Below, piece after piece: positions 51,701-64,000 of a stretch of 64,000 nucleotides of DNA (position 1 is the first letter of the stretch; each line of letters starts with the position of its first letter). The notes under the pieces were generated by a model. The model did not search any database and had not been told where the DNA came from. It was given only the letters and a program-made list of their open reading frames with translations. Position numbers and translations under genes: made by a program. Source of the DNA: Neelides folsomi. Lineage: Eukaryota > Arthropoda > Collembola > Neelipleona > Neelidae. The stretch spans positions 25,545-89,544 of the forward strand of contig JAQGBZ010000258.1 in the NCBI GenBank assembly GCA_034687125.1. The letters are read 5' to 3'.

Positions 51701-53361
51701 TTATCTATCTAATGATATAGTACACATACATATATCCGGGTATTATTATGCCACCTAACAAGTAACACGCTCGGCAGTGGGGGAGGTTTGTCAATTAAAA
51801 CTCCACCGGTGTCACAAGTAATGCAAAGAATTACGCTTTATTTTTTCTTTTAATTATTTTAAATTCACAACACTTGAATAACAATTAATTATGCACTCCA
51901 ACACAATCATTTATGTATGAAAATGGCCAATCTTCAAATATTTACCAAGTTGTGTATTTAGATTAAGACAGGCATTTTTGCTAAGGCATACAATGGTATG
52001 TGGTATGGATGTATTTAATACAAATACTGGTATAGGATACGACCCAGCTTATTTTTCGAGTCTTCAAGTCCTTACCTCCGGAAATTGAATAAACGGAATG
52101 TTGGGAATTTGACGAGTCTCGGCGATTCACCGAAAACCTCATTTCATAAGAAATTTAATAAATGAAGTAGATTTCTCCTGTTTTACTATCTCCATCATGT
52201 CTTCACGAGGACGTTATTCTCCAAATGACTCAATTACTAAATAGGCAGAGGACAAGGAGGAATTTTCATTCATCCACTTTCCCATACAACTGGAAAGAAC
52301 GGTCTGGAATGAATAGAAAAAATTCTTTCCTTGTTGGATGTGAAAATGAATCTCATCCTTTCAAAAGTATTAACTCATCATTGTCATCATTTATGAGTTC
52401 AAACATATAACATATGCATAAAATATACAAAAGTAACAGGTATAATTTATTTCAATTTTTCCTCAATATTTTAAGGTGTTCTTAATTGGTATAAGCATTG
52501 AGGAGTATTAAAAGGCACTTTAATATAACGTAGCTGTTGAATAACCAAACAACTAATATAAAATGAATGAATGTACGATCCATGTATCTGGATCAGTTAA
52601 ATATAAATACCATATACATATAGTATCTACATATGATTGTATAGGGTGATGTTTGAATGCAGAGTGAAAGTGTTCGTCAATGTGATCGCCTTCGCCCACG
52701 TCCATCTTTCGGTATTCAGCCAACCATAAATTCATCTTCTCTCATTCAATTGTAATCCTCCGGAAAATTGTTGAAAAACCCCCTCCAAACATTCTCTAAC
52801 CCAATCATTAAATCCCACTTTTAAATAATTAATTTACTATTGATTTCATTCATCTGACGCAATTCCTGCTCTTCTCTTCTTCAAGCCTTCAATTTTAATC
52901 CGTTTTTATAAAGTAAAGAGGAAAGTGTTTCTGTCAGCCCCTTTTATGAAAAGCTTGAAAAATTGGTAAATGCGGAAACGATTAATTCAATTGTGGAAGG
53001 TCCTCTTTAGGTTTAAAGTAAATGGTTTAGCGGTTGTCAGGATCTCACGGATCTTTATTTAGTTCTAATTATTTAATACATTGACACGTGACACACAGGC
53101 GATTAGTTGGTATAATTGATGTACATTTAAAATAAGGAAATAAATATGTCCCTGGTGGATGACGACGAGGGTCAAAGCCAGAGTTTTACAGGGATGATGG
53201 AGAAAATCGAGTGATTTTCTCTGAGTTTGAATACTATGTAATTAAGGTTCCTTCGATGACGAGTGTGGGAGTGATGAGAGGTTGAGAGGTCAAAGGAGGG
53301 ATTAAAATATAAATATTAATCGCGGTGGAGAATTTCCGCATTGCAGACGGCGGGGTGTTGG
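51701..53361. other. Intergenic between two minus-strand secreted-protein genes
   Basis: Contains the 3' flank of the insulin-like gene. A possible untranslated exon on the minus strand ends at a donor CCGGAG|GTAAGG near 52075. Nothing else supported. Confidence 0.35.
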
Positions 53362-54643
53362 TTAATTTCTTCCGCAGTACTTCAACATTTGGTCACGCGA
53401 GCAGGGGTTATGACAGCATTCGTTCACGATCGCCCGCCTCATCCGAAGATGGCCCTTGCCCTCGCCGAAGACTTGGAGGGCCAGGTCCTTCGGTCGCAAC
53501 GTCCACATCTCCTCCCCAGATGACTCCTCCCACTCGCCCTCGTCCTCGACTAAGTTGTTGCCCTCACGCAAGTCGCCTTCCATTTCACCTCCTAGTTCAA
53601 ATCTCCTTTTAAACTCAAAGCCAAACACTCCTTAAATAAAACACGATGGGCTTTTAATTGCGCAATACATTTACAAATTACGCCTCCTCACTAAATTCGG
53701 ACTATTGGGGGGAAAGGAGCTAAAAGTCATAATTACTATAGTACGGATGTCGACCGATGGGAAACTCCCTGGGAATGTTACCGAGAACGCTGGTGGGAAC
53801 GTTCAGAAAAGGATAGCTTTTCTATAAGGTTTTAAAATGTTTCACATCCTTACTATTTATTATTTTATAAAAACTTTAAAATTCAGAGTGAAACAACCAA
53901 ACTTTAATATGATCAATATTGGATTATTTTAAGTTATATTTATAATTGGGTAACAATATACCATAGGTATATCATATATATCTTAAATATTCTTAAAAAT
54001 ATATGAATAAATACTTTATATTGTTGTACTATTGGTATTTGGTATTATTTTATACTGCTAACAACTAAATAATTAATTAATAACCATCATATATGTGTAT
54101 TGAATATACATTCCTATATATATCAAATAAACTGTTATTTATTATAATATACTCTAGTAAGCATGCATACATACCTACTAGAGTATATGGTTTTGTTTAT
54201 TTTTTATTATAATATACATATCTACATAAACAGAGCATGTATGGTATTTTAAGTATATTTAGTCAATAGAAATCGTAGCGTTCCCGAGATGGCTTTTTGA
54301 TACGTTTCTAGAAACATTCCCAAGAACCGTCCATCAGCCAGAACGGGAATCGACCGTTTTAATAATGTGAAAATGTAAACAAGGAGAAGATTTTACCTAT
54401 GATTCGCATGTTTGGATCTGATCTTCTATTGACAGCGTAGTTGCTTCTACAAATATGCCTGATGTATTTAAGAAGATTATAACCACAGAGCTGCACGGTG
54501 TTCACAGTTCTTTTGTAATCCCGATCTTCCGCCGCCCGCCTTTCAATTGGAATCCCGTCGATCGCCGCCGACATGGCAAAGTAAACGTTGCCGGCAGCAA
54601 TGGTGAGGAGGACGACGCTCGTCGTAAGTGAAATCCCAGTCAT
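53362..54643 (-). CDS. Insulin-like peptide precursor
   Basis: Coding exons 54397-54643 and 53362-53630 sum to 516 nt, 171 residues; the first begins after acceptor TTTATCAG at 54648. Residues 1 to about 27 form a signal peptide. A KR (44-45) precedes the B chain, which carries LCGYNLLKYIRHIC with C53 and C65 spaced C-x11-C as in insulin, and an RR (73-74) ends it. A 74-residue acidic, cysteine-free connecting peptide follows, split by the single coding intron at the usual insulin-gene place. RMRR (145-148) then releases a 23-residue A chain, AIVNECCHNPCSRDQMLKYC plus GRN, with the C-C-x3-C-x8-C pattern. All six insulin cysteines and both processing sites are intact, so it should give a two-chain hormone acting on insulin/relaxin-type receptors. 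Subtype (ILP, relaxin-like, gonadulin, androgenic hormone) is undetermined; the B chain lacks an R-x-x-x-R relaxin motif. Confidence 0.92.
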
Positions 54644-56164
54644 CCCCCTGATAAACCAATATAACATTTCTCAACAACAACAACACAAAAATAAGTCCAT
54701 CATTAAGAAAATATTGATGGCTTTTTCGCATAATACTCTACACATATTATCTTAAATGAACGGATTGGAATCAAAACAGTATGAAATGAATTATAATTCA
54801 ATATTATTAACAAAATACAAAAATAATTAAATATATAGATATAAGTTTGAAAATGTATGATATATTGATTTTAATACTACATTATTCATTTAATCGTAAG
54901 TTAATTAATAATAAACCCGTACTTTCTTTGTAAATATGGCTAGATTATCTTTGTAGATAGTGCACAAGACTCAAGATTTATTTAATAGTTTGTACACAAT
55001 ATTATAATTAGGATTCAAATAGTAGTTATGATTTTCTATTATATCATTATAATCTACATATAGTTATAAGAATGTCACACACAATAATCATGTCATCAAC
55101 ATATTATTTAAATAAAATACATTACAAATAATGTACAGTTTACATAAATTCAAGTTTGTGTGGAACTAGATGATAAAAACGATGTAGTCAATTGAAAGTA
55201 TTGATATTATATTATAAATTTCTGGTTGAACAAATAATAAATATGTAGTAAATGAGATAAAATCTTTTGATGAGTTGTCCTTGTGTTTCTTATAAATGCA
55301 AAAGTCATTAACTTATAAGAGGTCATTTTTATTTCCTGGGATGGATTAGGTCAAGGGGTTTGAACTTATCAGCCATAGATATCTGTATGTATTAAATATG
55401 AATTTACACATTATTTACACAAGTAAATAAAAAAACTGCTTATTAGGAATATTATATAGTTATCCCTTACCATATATTCAGAAATATATATTAGTATGTT
55501 TAGTTGAATACTTAGTTTACTCTTTGCAATTGGCCACTTGTTTTGCATATTCACAAAAACAACTTTAAAGCCATTTCTCCGCAAATTGACATGGTTGAAT
55601 CAATCCCGTATCAAGATGCTCCTTGGGCAATAAGTATGATGATATGGTAAATGTCTTATCAATTAAATACATTATTTCTAATTCACAAATTACACAAACA
55701 TAGATTATTAAATGTTATTTACGACTTCTTACTAACTCAGATTCCAGGCTTCCAATCAGAAGTTGTAAATGGGACTGATAAAAATTTTAAAAATTTTCGA
55801 ACATCTCAAGGGGTATTAAACCTAAAACCTTTGAGGCTACCCATCATGACTCCCACATGTGGGTTGTGCATGGGAGTGGAAGAGATCGAAAGGTCAATTG
55901 AATAACATGAAAAGTACATAAAAACTACAACTTTGACACTTATTGAGGCGCCGAGTAGACTTTTATATTTAAATATCTCAATCAAATCCATTTGTTCAAC
56001 TATCATTAAGAACCTCTTACTCCATATAAGATAATTTATACCGGTAAGGGTTTTTTGAGCACTTGGTCCAAACCAACTATTGAATGTAATCCTAATCCTT
56101 AATTATTTATCAACTTTGGGATCTGAATGAAGATCATGATTTGAAAATGGTGAGTTGGTGTTAC

Positions 56165-56314
56165 CTGATTGGAGTGTTGGTCTCCGTCGACGTATTCGGA
56201 ACTTGTCAAATTGGCAAGTTTCACATCCAAGGTCGTTGAGGGCGTTTGAGGTGTGAAGACGAGTGTGAATTAGAACTTGTGGCCCTCCCGTCGTCTTTTC
56301 CTCTTATTTATATA
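56165..56314 (-). promoter_or_regulatory. TATA box and untranslated first exon of the insulin-like gene
   Basis: On the minus strand TATATAAATAAGAG (56301-56314) is a strong TATA box. About 30-40 nt downstream is an initiator-like ATTCACACTC (near 56262-56271), and the leader ends at a donor AATCAG|GTAACA at 56165/56164. The acceptor at 54648 brings it 4 nt upstream of the start codon, after a 1.5 kb intron. Transcription start inferred. Confidence 0.65.
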
Positions 56315-58814
56315 GGAGCAGATAAGGGCCGACTGGGTGGCTGCCCCGTCGTCGTCCCAATCCCTCCTGTCACTCTCGCTCACCCTCCAAAGTCTCCGGT
56401 CGGTCCGGACGAGTCAATGTCTTTCAAATCACCCGCCTGGAAACTCCCTAATTCCTCATCAATTCTTCATCATCCTCATCGTCCTCATCAGATGAGGGAA
56501 ATTGTGATATGTAAATTGGATCCAAACGTCACTCTTATTCCATCCCTCGTCCTTTAATTCATTATGCATACTTTTCATCAACTTTGGTCAATTAACTTCA
56601 CAATCTCAAAATGGTTTGTCCATTAGGTTCATTTTTAATGATACAAGTACGCAACTTTAAATTAAACTGTCTCTTATTTATTCAAACTAGCATTCGCATA
56701 TGATTTGATGAGTTTATAAATAAAGCCGAATTTAAGATTGTTTCCTTAAATGCTGAATAATTATCGAATTAATAATAGACAAATTAACAAAGCCAGGATA
56801 TTTACCAGAATTCTGAATGTCATCATGTCATTATATACGAAACACACACACATCAGCTCTGAACATTTTAGAAGGAGCAGATTGACGAAGATGAACTTTT
56901 GAAAAATTGGTAATTCTGAGAAGGAGCAAGCGAGGAAGACGCGAGAGTGAAAAAGATTAAATGACACATAGCAAGAACATGACTCTAAATACACACACAC
57001 CTTTTCTATTTTCAACATCTTTGAACTAATGCACACTACTCTTGGACCCGTTGACCTAACATTAACCCCTTTAAACAATCACACACGTCCCATAAGAAAG
57101 CCATCATCCATGCCTAACTTTTCACATTTGAAGTAATTCATTTTCAAGTTACTTATTTTTATACAAGAATGTAGGTCAGTTCTAGACTTAAGGACTCTGA
57201 TCAAATGATCAAAGTATTAAATGTCTCTAGATCTAATAACTCTGGTATTCTGAAATTTAGTTATATAACAATAATAATACTATAGACAGTTATAAATGTA
57301 TGGTACAAATAATTAAAGTTAAATATATTACCAATAATCTGACAAAATAATGTGATTAATTTTTCCATATTCGTTGGTAATTTCTCAAAAATAGGAGTGA
57401 AAGATAAAGTAAGACTTGACGCGAAAAAAGACTTTCTCGGCACACTTAAGAATATACAGTGGCGGATTTGGTAACTGTATATATTAAATTAAGTAGCGAA
57501 AGTGGTCAGCGCGTTGGATCCTATGGGATAGGCTATGAATTATGCATCTTATTCGCAATGTCAATATAAAGGCATCGAGGGAGAAATCCTATTTTTATTT
57601 TGGAATTGATACAAACCGGGTAGTTTAAGGAGTAAGGATCGATATATAAATAAAAAGGAAGATATATATAGAAGATGATAAGGAAAAATTGCTAATCTCC
57701 TCTCGACTCCTCGACAGTCAACAATGAGGAAGAATACTTCGATTAGAGCACACTTCTTCTCTAATCTTCTCATTCTTTGCACTTTGTTATTTCTCTCATT
57801 ATTTACACGCTTTCTTATTTATTTCCTAAATAGAATTTGATATTACATAATGTGATTACTTCTATACTTATATCTACCATACACACTTATTTACATTCTC
57901 ATATGTAATATAAAACTCTATTCTTTTGCCTTGTTTGAACCACCAGCACTATTGGATATATAGCTAGAAACTACCATTAGAAGATACTAGCTACTTGTTT
58001 TTAACTTTTAATAAACCAAAGTTATACTTTGATATATACATTCATACGATATTAATCTGTACTCATTGAATCATAAGTTAATTATTATTTATATCATATA
58101 AATAATAATTTATGATTCGATGAATAACATAATATATCGTATTTTGACATACCTAAGCTATACTACCATACATATGATATGATCCCTTAACCTAATCAAG
58201 GGCATTTAAATGTTTATTACTAATGAGAAGTCAGAAGTTCTTAATGGGGAGCAGTGAAAACTTGAAAACTCAATGAATAATTTTGTCCAGAAGAAGTAAT
58301 TATAATATTAATAATTACAGGGACAGATTGCGTGGGATATTAGAAATTTATGCGTTGGCATTATGAAATTAAATGGAAAGTTCTGCCTCTTGGAAATTCT
58401 GACGAACCTCGAAATGTCCTAAGATTCATAAAATGCGCAATGATGAGGAAGGAACTTCACAAGAGATCTTCAAGAATAACAATTAAAATTAATGCAGTTT
58501 ATCTTTAATGAACAGAGAACCCTGCTGAATAATGAAAATATCAAAGTCTATTATAGAGTATGAAAGTTTATATGCTAAAAATGTGATCATAAAAATTATT
58601 ATTATAAATATCTTATTTTATTAGGATTCATACCTCAAATGATCTTAATAATTAAGACAGGTATGATTGAAGATGATAATATTCACAAACACAATATAGT
58701 GCTAATATTACTTAAATACTTTCATACAGGATCAGTATGTACATAGCAAAAAAATATACAAATCTTTTGCTTTAGGTATATTTTATGTAAAGGGAATTGA
58801 GTGAATTAAAAACC
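56315..58814. other. Intergenic between the insulin-like promoter and TOP3B 3' end
   Basis: AT-rich. A sequence CAGTGGCGGATTTGG at about 57459 looks like one end of a hAT element, but no matching right end was seen. Open frames at 56.8-57.8 kb lack coding evidence. Confidence 0.4.
58045..58142. repeat. Imperfect long palindrome, about 98 bp
   Basis: The outer ends ATACGATAT / ATATCGTAT and the inner arms GAATCATAA...ATTATTATTTATAT / ATATAAATAATAATTTATGATTC pair almost throughout with a tiny loop near 58095. Probably a foldback or MITE relic; no clear target duplication. Confidence 0.65.
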
Positions 58815-61800
58815 TCATCTTCCACGACCACGACCGCGACTTCGTCGACCGCCGCCTCGTCTCCCACGACCTCTTCGACCCCCACGACCACCTCTGTTAT
58901 TTTGAATCACTACCCGATGTTTCTCAACGAAGGGTTCGAATTCTTCTGTACAAAAGATACAGCCCCGTTTTTCACCTTCGCTCACTTTCTTCGGAAGTTC
59001 AACTTGAACACATTGAGAGTCACAAAATTCACAGCGTTCTTGTAGCACAACAACGCGTTTTGACCCTTCAAATACCGAAATGTAAACGTCGCATCTGAAA
59101 CACGGGAAACTCTTATAAACAAACGTGTGAAAACCATAAAACATATCCATTGATTATATTGATAATTTGTCTAGTTATTATAAAATATAAATACTGACAC
59201 TCAATGAGGATTTTATTCATAAATATTAAACAAACCTGTTACAACAAACTTTCCATTTAGGTCCAGAAGCTGCATCAAGTACTAAAAGACCATCAGGACA
59301 TTCTGAACAAGTCGCAATTCCTTTTGCATTAAAACCAAAAGAACATGTAGGATGACTGCAATTGTTGCAACCTTGGCCTTTGCCCATATCCCTATAAACC
59401 AGTCAAATGATTAGCCATGGGACAAGTAACTTAAGAAAAAAAATTACGGGAATGGCGGATTGTTAACACAGTAAGGGCAAAATGTGTAGCTTTTCGTCTT
59501 TGCCCCTCCACTATAAGCAATGAGTTCAAAGTCATCAAGTGGGCAACGAACATCGTTGAAAGCCCGAAGAATTCCTCCTTGAGGAACATTATATGTCTCG
59601 TTGCAGGTTGGACAATGAAGTCGGCTCATGTTGAATGCAACGAGTTTCATATACCGTCGACATTTCCCGCATCTAAACACATTTACCAATAATATAGTTA
59701 ATACAATTAACTATATTTGTATAATTAAAATGAATTAGTTGTTAAATAATAGTAATATAAATTAAATAATAATAATAATAAGGACCTTGAAAACGGCTTG
59801 CCGGTATCGGCATGTTTTGAGAAAGAAACTTCAAAAAGCTCATCCATTGCACTTATACTCTTGACAAAATAAAGGAACTTTGCTTTAAAGATATCAAGCG
59901 TATGATCGACGACGGGCCCGAGACTTGCACTACCTAGTTTAAATTATTTTAGACCACTTTGATTTTTTATATATAGTAAAATAAGTATAAAACATTTACT
60001 AATATGTATGAAATAAAATAAATGATTAACCTTTGGCAATAAGCTCAAGCTGCTTCTCCAACTCAGATCGCATCGACGGCAGCACAAGTTCAGGATCGAT
60101 CTTTAAAAGTATAATATTATCCGTTAATGGCATTTTGACAACTTTGTTTTGATCTGTCACTCAAATTAGTTAATAGGAAAGAGACCTTAAGGTAACCATG
60201 CACAAGGATGATTCCGAGCTCGGTCGGTGCCAATTTCCTGCCAGGTAGAAGTTGAACGTAATTCCTTTGGCAAATGTTATTAATATGAACAGGAATCGAA
60301 GCATCTGTTCCAATCCCATTCTTTTCCATTAAAGTAATGAGTTCGGCTTCTGTCAAATAATCTGGCGGCTTTGTTTCAGACTCGTGTAACTTTTTCTTAA
60401 CAAAACAGATTGAACTTGAGAATTTAATGTAGTTGAGGGATATTAAAGAGCGGTCAAAAGAAGATGAAAAAACTTACGTCAGTAATCGGATAGCGTTTGT
60501 TCACCAATACTTTAGGTATTTGATCACTTGGAGAAATGACATTAAAGGGATAAACTAATGTAAACCCAGGATTGAGAATTTCTTTCCCAGTGAAGCTGAA
60601 ATTCTCCCCATTGATGTCAAATTCAATGGTCGTTTCAATGTACGAACAATCACAGGTCACCTTCAAAGGAAGAAAAGGAAATCCAATCAAATTACCACAA
60701 TTCACCCTGACACGAGAAAATGCAACAGGATCAGATGTCTTATTGTATAAGGACTTTGTTCGTTTGGTAGATATACGAATAATATATGTTATTTCCACTC
60801 ACCGTTGAAATAAAATATTTGACAATGAAAGAATAAAGTTTGGCGGAATCTCCGTCGAAAGTTGCAAGAGAGACAGCAGTCAGAGGCGTAATTGGCGAAT
60901 GATCACCGGCATCGTGACCTTTACGAGGGGTGACAATGTCATCCCAAGTCACGAGTTGCTTCCATTCAGAACTATGCTCAAACTTTTTCAAAAGCCCCCT
61001 GAGAACCATTTTGTAATTAATGAATTAGAAAGTTTGAATCATCTGATTGGGCGCATTGTTTTAAAATTACTTTAATTAATTTTAATTGATTTAATTAATG
61101 TACTTGTAATCAAAAGTGGAATGGTAATGCGTCGTTTCCGTCCGTGGATAGCTGATGTAACCTTGAGTGTAAAGCCGTTCTGCAATAATCATGGTGTGGT
61201 GTGGAGAAAATCCAAGTTTAGACGATGCAACCCTCAACATTTCGACTGTGTTGAGCCCTAAGGGACGAACTTTACTCCCTTCCTTCTTCTTACAATCTGT
61301 CACTCTGAAACATTTCAATATTACAAATTTACAGTGAGGATTGCTCTTGTATTTGATATGTAATTAAATTGAATAAAAAATAATACAACTTTTGGTTATT
61401 CTTACAATGCCGTTTTGGATTCTTTAAGAAGATCGAGGAAATATTCACCAACTTCTTTATTGAAGACTCTTTGACGCTTCCAATCCAAAACAATTTCCTT
61501 TTCTCCTTCGAGACTCACCGTGACCTGTAAAGTGAAATTGAAGTTTAATTCCTGGTTCTTTAGTAAAATATTTTGTAATATAGTTCAAATCATTGGCTCT
61601 ATTTAAATAAATAAATATAAACATTAATTACTAATTATTACGTTAATTGACCAAAATTTCTCAGGTTTAAATTGTTGAATGAAATCATGTCTTTTGACAC
61701 AGAATCCCAATGTAGGTGTTTGACAAGGTCCGTAAGAAACAAGAGCTGAATCCAAACTCCCATATTTGCCCTAAAATGAAAAGTAGCGATAGTTTTATAT

Positions 61801-62765
61801 AGAAGGAAAAATATTAAAAGTTAAAAGATTTACATGGAATATTTTAGTTTGAAATCTTGTGAAGCAACAGCCAATTCTTAAATCCAATTCTTGACGAGCT
61901 TCCACGCTTTTAGACTCATTTTCATTCGGCACGGTCAAATTGTCCATCGCTTTCTTTAAATCGGGAGCTGCCAATGCCGAAAACTTAGCACGAAACAAAT
62001 TCTGTAAATAAGGTTTAATAAAATTTCAAAACTTTTCAAAACAATGAAAATATGTAAGTTTTATAATTACATTTGTGTTATTTGATAAATAAATAAATTA
62101 CTTTTCCAGGGACAAGTTTCATTGTATCATTCAATATTTCGGTAATTTCAAAGCAAATGTTTTCTCCTTCTTTGTCACAATCCAACCAAAGAACGAGAAT
62201 GTCTGCGTTTCTGGCTTCCGTTCTTAAGGCCATTGGAATTCTTTGTTTTTCATTTGCTTCAGTTTTAATTGTAGGACATTCGAAGAGATCGGCCTAAAAA
62301 ATAAGGAGTATTTAAAATATATTAAATAAGCAAGAAATTCGAAACGAGTTGGATCAAACTATCTATAATTATACAAAGATTATGTAAAAGTAAAAAAAAC
62401 TATATGTATATTATGTTAATTGTTATTTACCGGATCAATCTTATCCCATGAATTGAATTTGGGAGGAAAATCAAGCCCGAAGACATGACCGGTTACAGCT
62501 GTCATTCGAAAAAGAACCGATTGCCCACGAAAATGTCCTTCCCATTCATGAACCGGAATACCATTGATAGCTAAATGTAAATGAGAATTTAAATCAAAAA
62601 AATTTCATTGATAAAATAATCATTTTATAAAAAATGTGAGCATTTTATAAAATTTAGATAATGTGTCTCACCTTTCCTGGACCTTAAATTTTGATTGTTT
62701 AGCTGTTTAGCGATCGTTTCAGCTACCGATGGCTTCTCAGCTACCATTAAAACAATTCTTGACAT
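58815..62765 (-). CDS. TOP3B: DNA topoisomerase 3-beta, 15 exons
   Basis: Exons 62672-62765, 62431-62570, 62102-62293, 61834-62001, 61642-61770, 61406-61524, 61104-61304, 60803-60998, 60478-60660, 60186-60395, 60031-60100, 59786-59933, 59448-59672, 59236-59391, 58815-59094; 2511 nt, 836 residues (human 862). Type IA topoisomerase passing single strands of DNA and RNA. Seen: TOPRIM start VAEKPS (8-13), acidic triad D116-x-D118-x-E120 in [44 protein letters not shown], and catalytic Y333 in [13 protein letters not shown]. Also [48 protein letters not shown], several Cys4 zinc-binding clusters ([47 protein letters not shown]), and an RGG/GRGRGR tail. The zinc and RGG regions distinguish TOP3B from TOP3A and support RNA binding, presumably with a TDRD3-type partner. 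Confidence 0.97.
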
Positions 62766-63030
62766 TTTATGACAAAAATTATTCGCACGATTAATGACTT
62801 AATAACCTAAAAGATAACAAATAAGACAGAAATTACTTGCACTGTACTCACTTTCAGTACATCTTCCCTATTACTTTATTCTTTCTTTAAAACTTTTCAA
62901 TGAAAATACGTTTATAATTTTAACGTAATTTAATATTAACCAATATTATAAAATGTACTCTATAATAATATTTTATTTTATTAGATAAAATGAAACCGAT
63001 GAAAATATTATATTGACTTCTTATACATTA

Positions 63031-63156
63031 ATGGAAAGACATTTGAATATTCTCAAGAGCTCCAATTATCAATTCCTTCCTGCTGATGATTTTTACAAAG
63101 ACGATCAAGCGGGAGATCGCCTTCTACTGGGTGTCAAGAAACTAAAGTACCCATAA
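63031..63156 (+). CDS. Small 41-codon ORF divergent from TOP3B
   Basis: ATG at 63031 to TAA at 63154-63156 encodes 41 residues, including LPADDFYKDDQAGDRLLL and GVKKLKYP. Codons such as GCG, GGA, CGC and CTG contrast with the AT-rich flanks. It starts about 265 nt from the TOP3B start on the opposite strand, so the two could share a bidirectional promoter. An acceptor-like TTTTATTAG lies upstream, so it could also be one exon of a longer gene. No family recognised. Confidence 0.3.
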   Translation: MERHLNILKSSNYQFLPADDFYKDDQAGDRLLLGVKKLKYP

Positions 63157-64000
63157 AGTGTGAGGAAACTGCATAAGTTAGAACATTGTGCTATACACCA
63201 TACGAAAGAGCGTGAAAAGTTACATTAGATTCATAAATAACAGATCGATATTATAAAGTTTGAATTTTTAATGAGCAGTTAAATGAAATTAATAACAAAT
63301 AAATAATAAAACAACTTTACTTTTCATTTCAGCGCCTAGCTATTCCTTTCTTTAAACGAACGTTTTAATTTTTTCCAATAAACCTTGAGATATCAATCTG
63401 AAAATAATTTCTATCGTGTAACTTTTTATGCTCTTTCAAATGGTATATAACACGATTTTCTAACTTGAACAGTTTTCTTGACCCCCTATACTTTCCTACT
63501 CGAAAGTTGAAAAAAAGAGGGAATGATCGAGATTTTATGGCCAAGGGACGAATCAGACTTTACAAAATCCTTTGTTTCTCTTTCCTAATCCATCACGGAG
63601 GAAAGGTTATATATATATTAATCTGCCATTGACTTTGGATTTTTTATATTTGAACACGAGTTCGAGGCCTTAACATATTTCATCGGAGTGTCAAAACAAG
63701 CTGAGCGGCGGAAAAGAAGATGATTGTGAATTTTGTGCTGTTTGGTGCTAAAAATCTTCATATGAACCATACATTTTCTCCTAGAACCGAAATTCTTTTC
63801 TTAAGCCTAAACTTATCTCCAACTCACTTTCAAAAAGGCGATTATGTAGTAATTTAAATGCTAATATGTATGTATATATGTATGTAATAAGGTATACAAA
63901 AGACGATATTTACAACATTGGTGGTGGATGGAATGAATGTTCTCTATGTGTCTTCCCTTCATTTCTACAACTTTCTGACACCTTCTCCAGGCCGCAAACA
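63157..64000. other. AT-rich flank, no gene seen
   Basis: No exon, RNA gene or transposable element was recognised up to the end of the window. Confidence 0.45.

Noticed and set aside
53325-53612. Plus-strand frames of 60-95 codons.
   Set aside because: They are the antisense of the insulin-like A-chain exon.
54149-54186. 11-bp inverted repeat ATACTCTAGTA / TACTAGAGTAT.
   Set aside because: Short and in AT-rich DNA; too weak to call a mobile element.
56246-56557. A 103-codon plus-strand frame.
   Set aside because: It overlaps the minus-strand TATA promoter and untranslated exon of the insulin-like gene and has no recognisable protein features.
57459-57475. CAGTGGCGGATTTGG looks like one end of a hAT element, and nearby GTGGTCAGCGCG recalls a tRNA A box.
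   Set aside because: No matching right terminus, target duplication, B box or tRNA fold was found.

Overview
This is an AT-rich (roughly two thirds A+T by eye) eukaryotic nuclear window. Its genes are split by mostly short GT-AG introns and its intergenic DNA is rich in TA-type palindromic elements and microsatellites. The gene families (single-chain insulin-like precursor, SLC26, TRMT9B with a long disordered insert, TOP3B, MSS51-like MYND protein) point to an invertebrate animal. I favour an arthropod, possibly a crustacean such as a copepod; that is inference only. No bacterial, phage or CRISPR features were seen.

Layout. 0.7-3.9 kb (-): MSS51-like MYND zinc-finger protein, 7 exons. 7.0-9.5 kb (+): mitochondrial-type glycerate kinase GLYCTK, 3 exons. 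9.8-13.2 kb (+): an unrecognised secreted peptide precursor ending in a KR site and a four-cysteine peptide. Its large second intron holds a decayed transposase and a MITE. 14.2-14.6 kb: two abutting TA-flanked MITEs. 16.8-26.1 kb (-): SLC26 anion transporter, 14 coding exons. 26-31.5 kb: gene-poor. 31.9-33.4 kb (+): EEF1AKMT2/METTL10-like lysine methyltransferase, convergent with NUDT5 (-, 34.2-35.7 kb). 38.7-46.5 kb (-): TRMT9B-like tRNA-methyltransferase homologue of 1418 residues, mostly disordered insert. 48.9-49.4 kb: hAT-like MITE. 51.5-51.7 kb (-): signal-peptide exon of an unresolved gene. 53.4-56.3 kb (-): a complete insulin-like peptide gene with its own TATA promoter. 58.8-62.8 kb (-): DNA topoisomerase 3-beta, 15 exons, with a small divergent ORF at its 5' side.

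Gene models were built by hand from splice signals and reading phase. For the eight multi-exon genes given full models, the summed coding lengths divide by three and stay open to the stop (539, 555, 118, 780, 321, 242, 1418, 171 and 836 residues for MYND, GLYCTK, Cys-peptide, SLC26, EEF1AKMT2-like, NUDT5, TRMT9B, ILP and TOP3B respectively). The genes do not form a pathway; they are ordinary neighbours. The most novel items are the two secreted peptide precursors and the greatly expanded TRMT9B.
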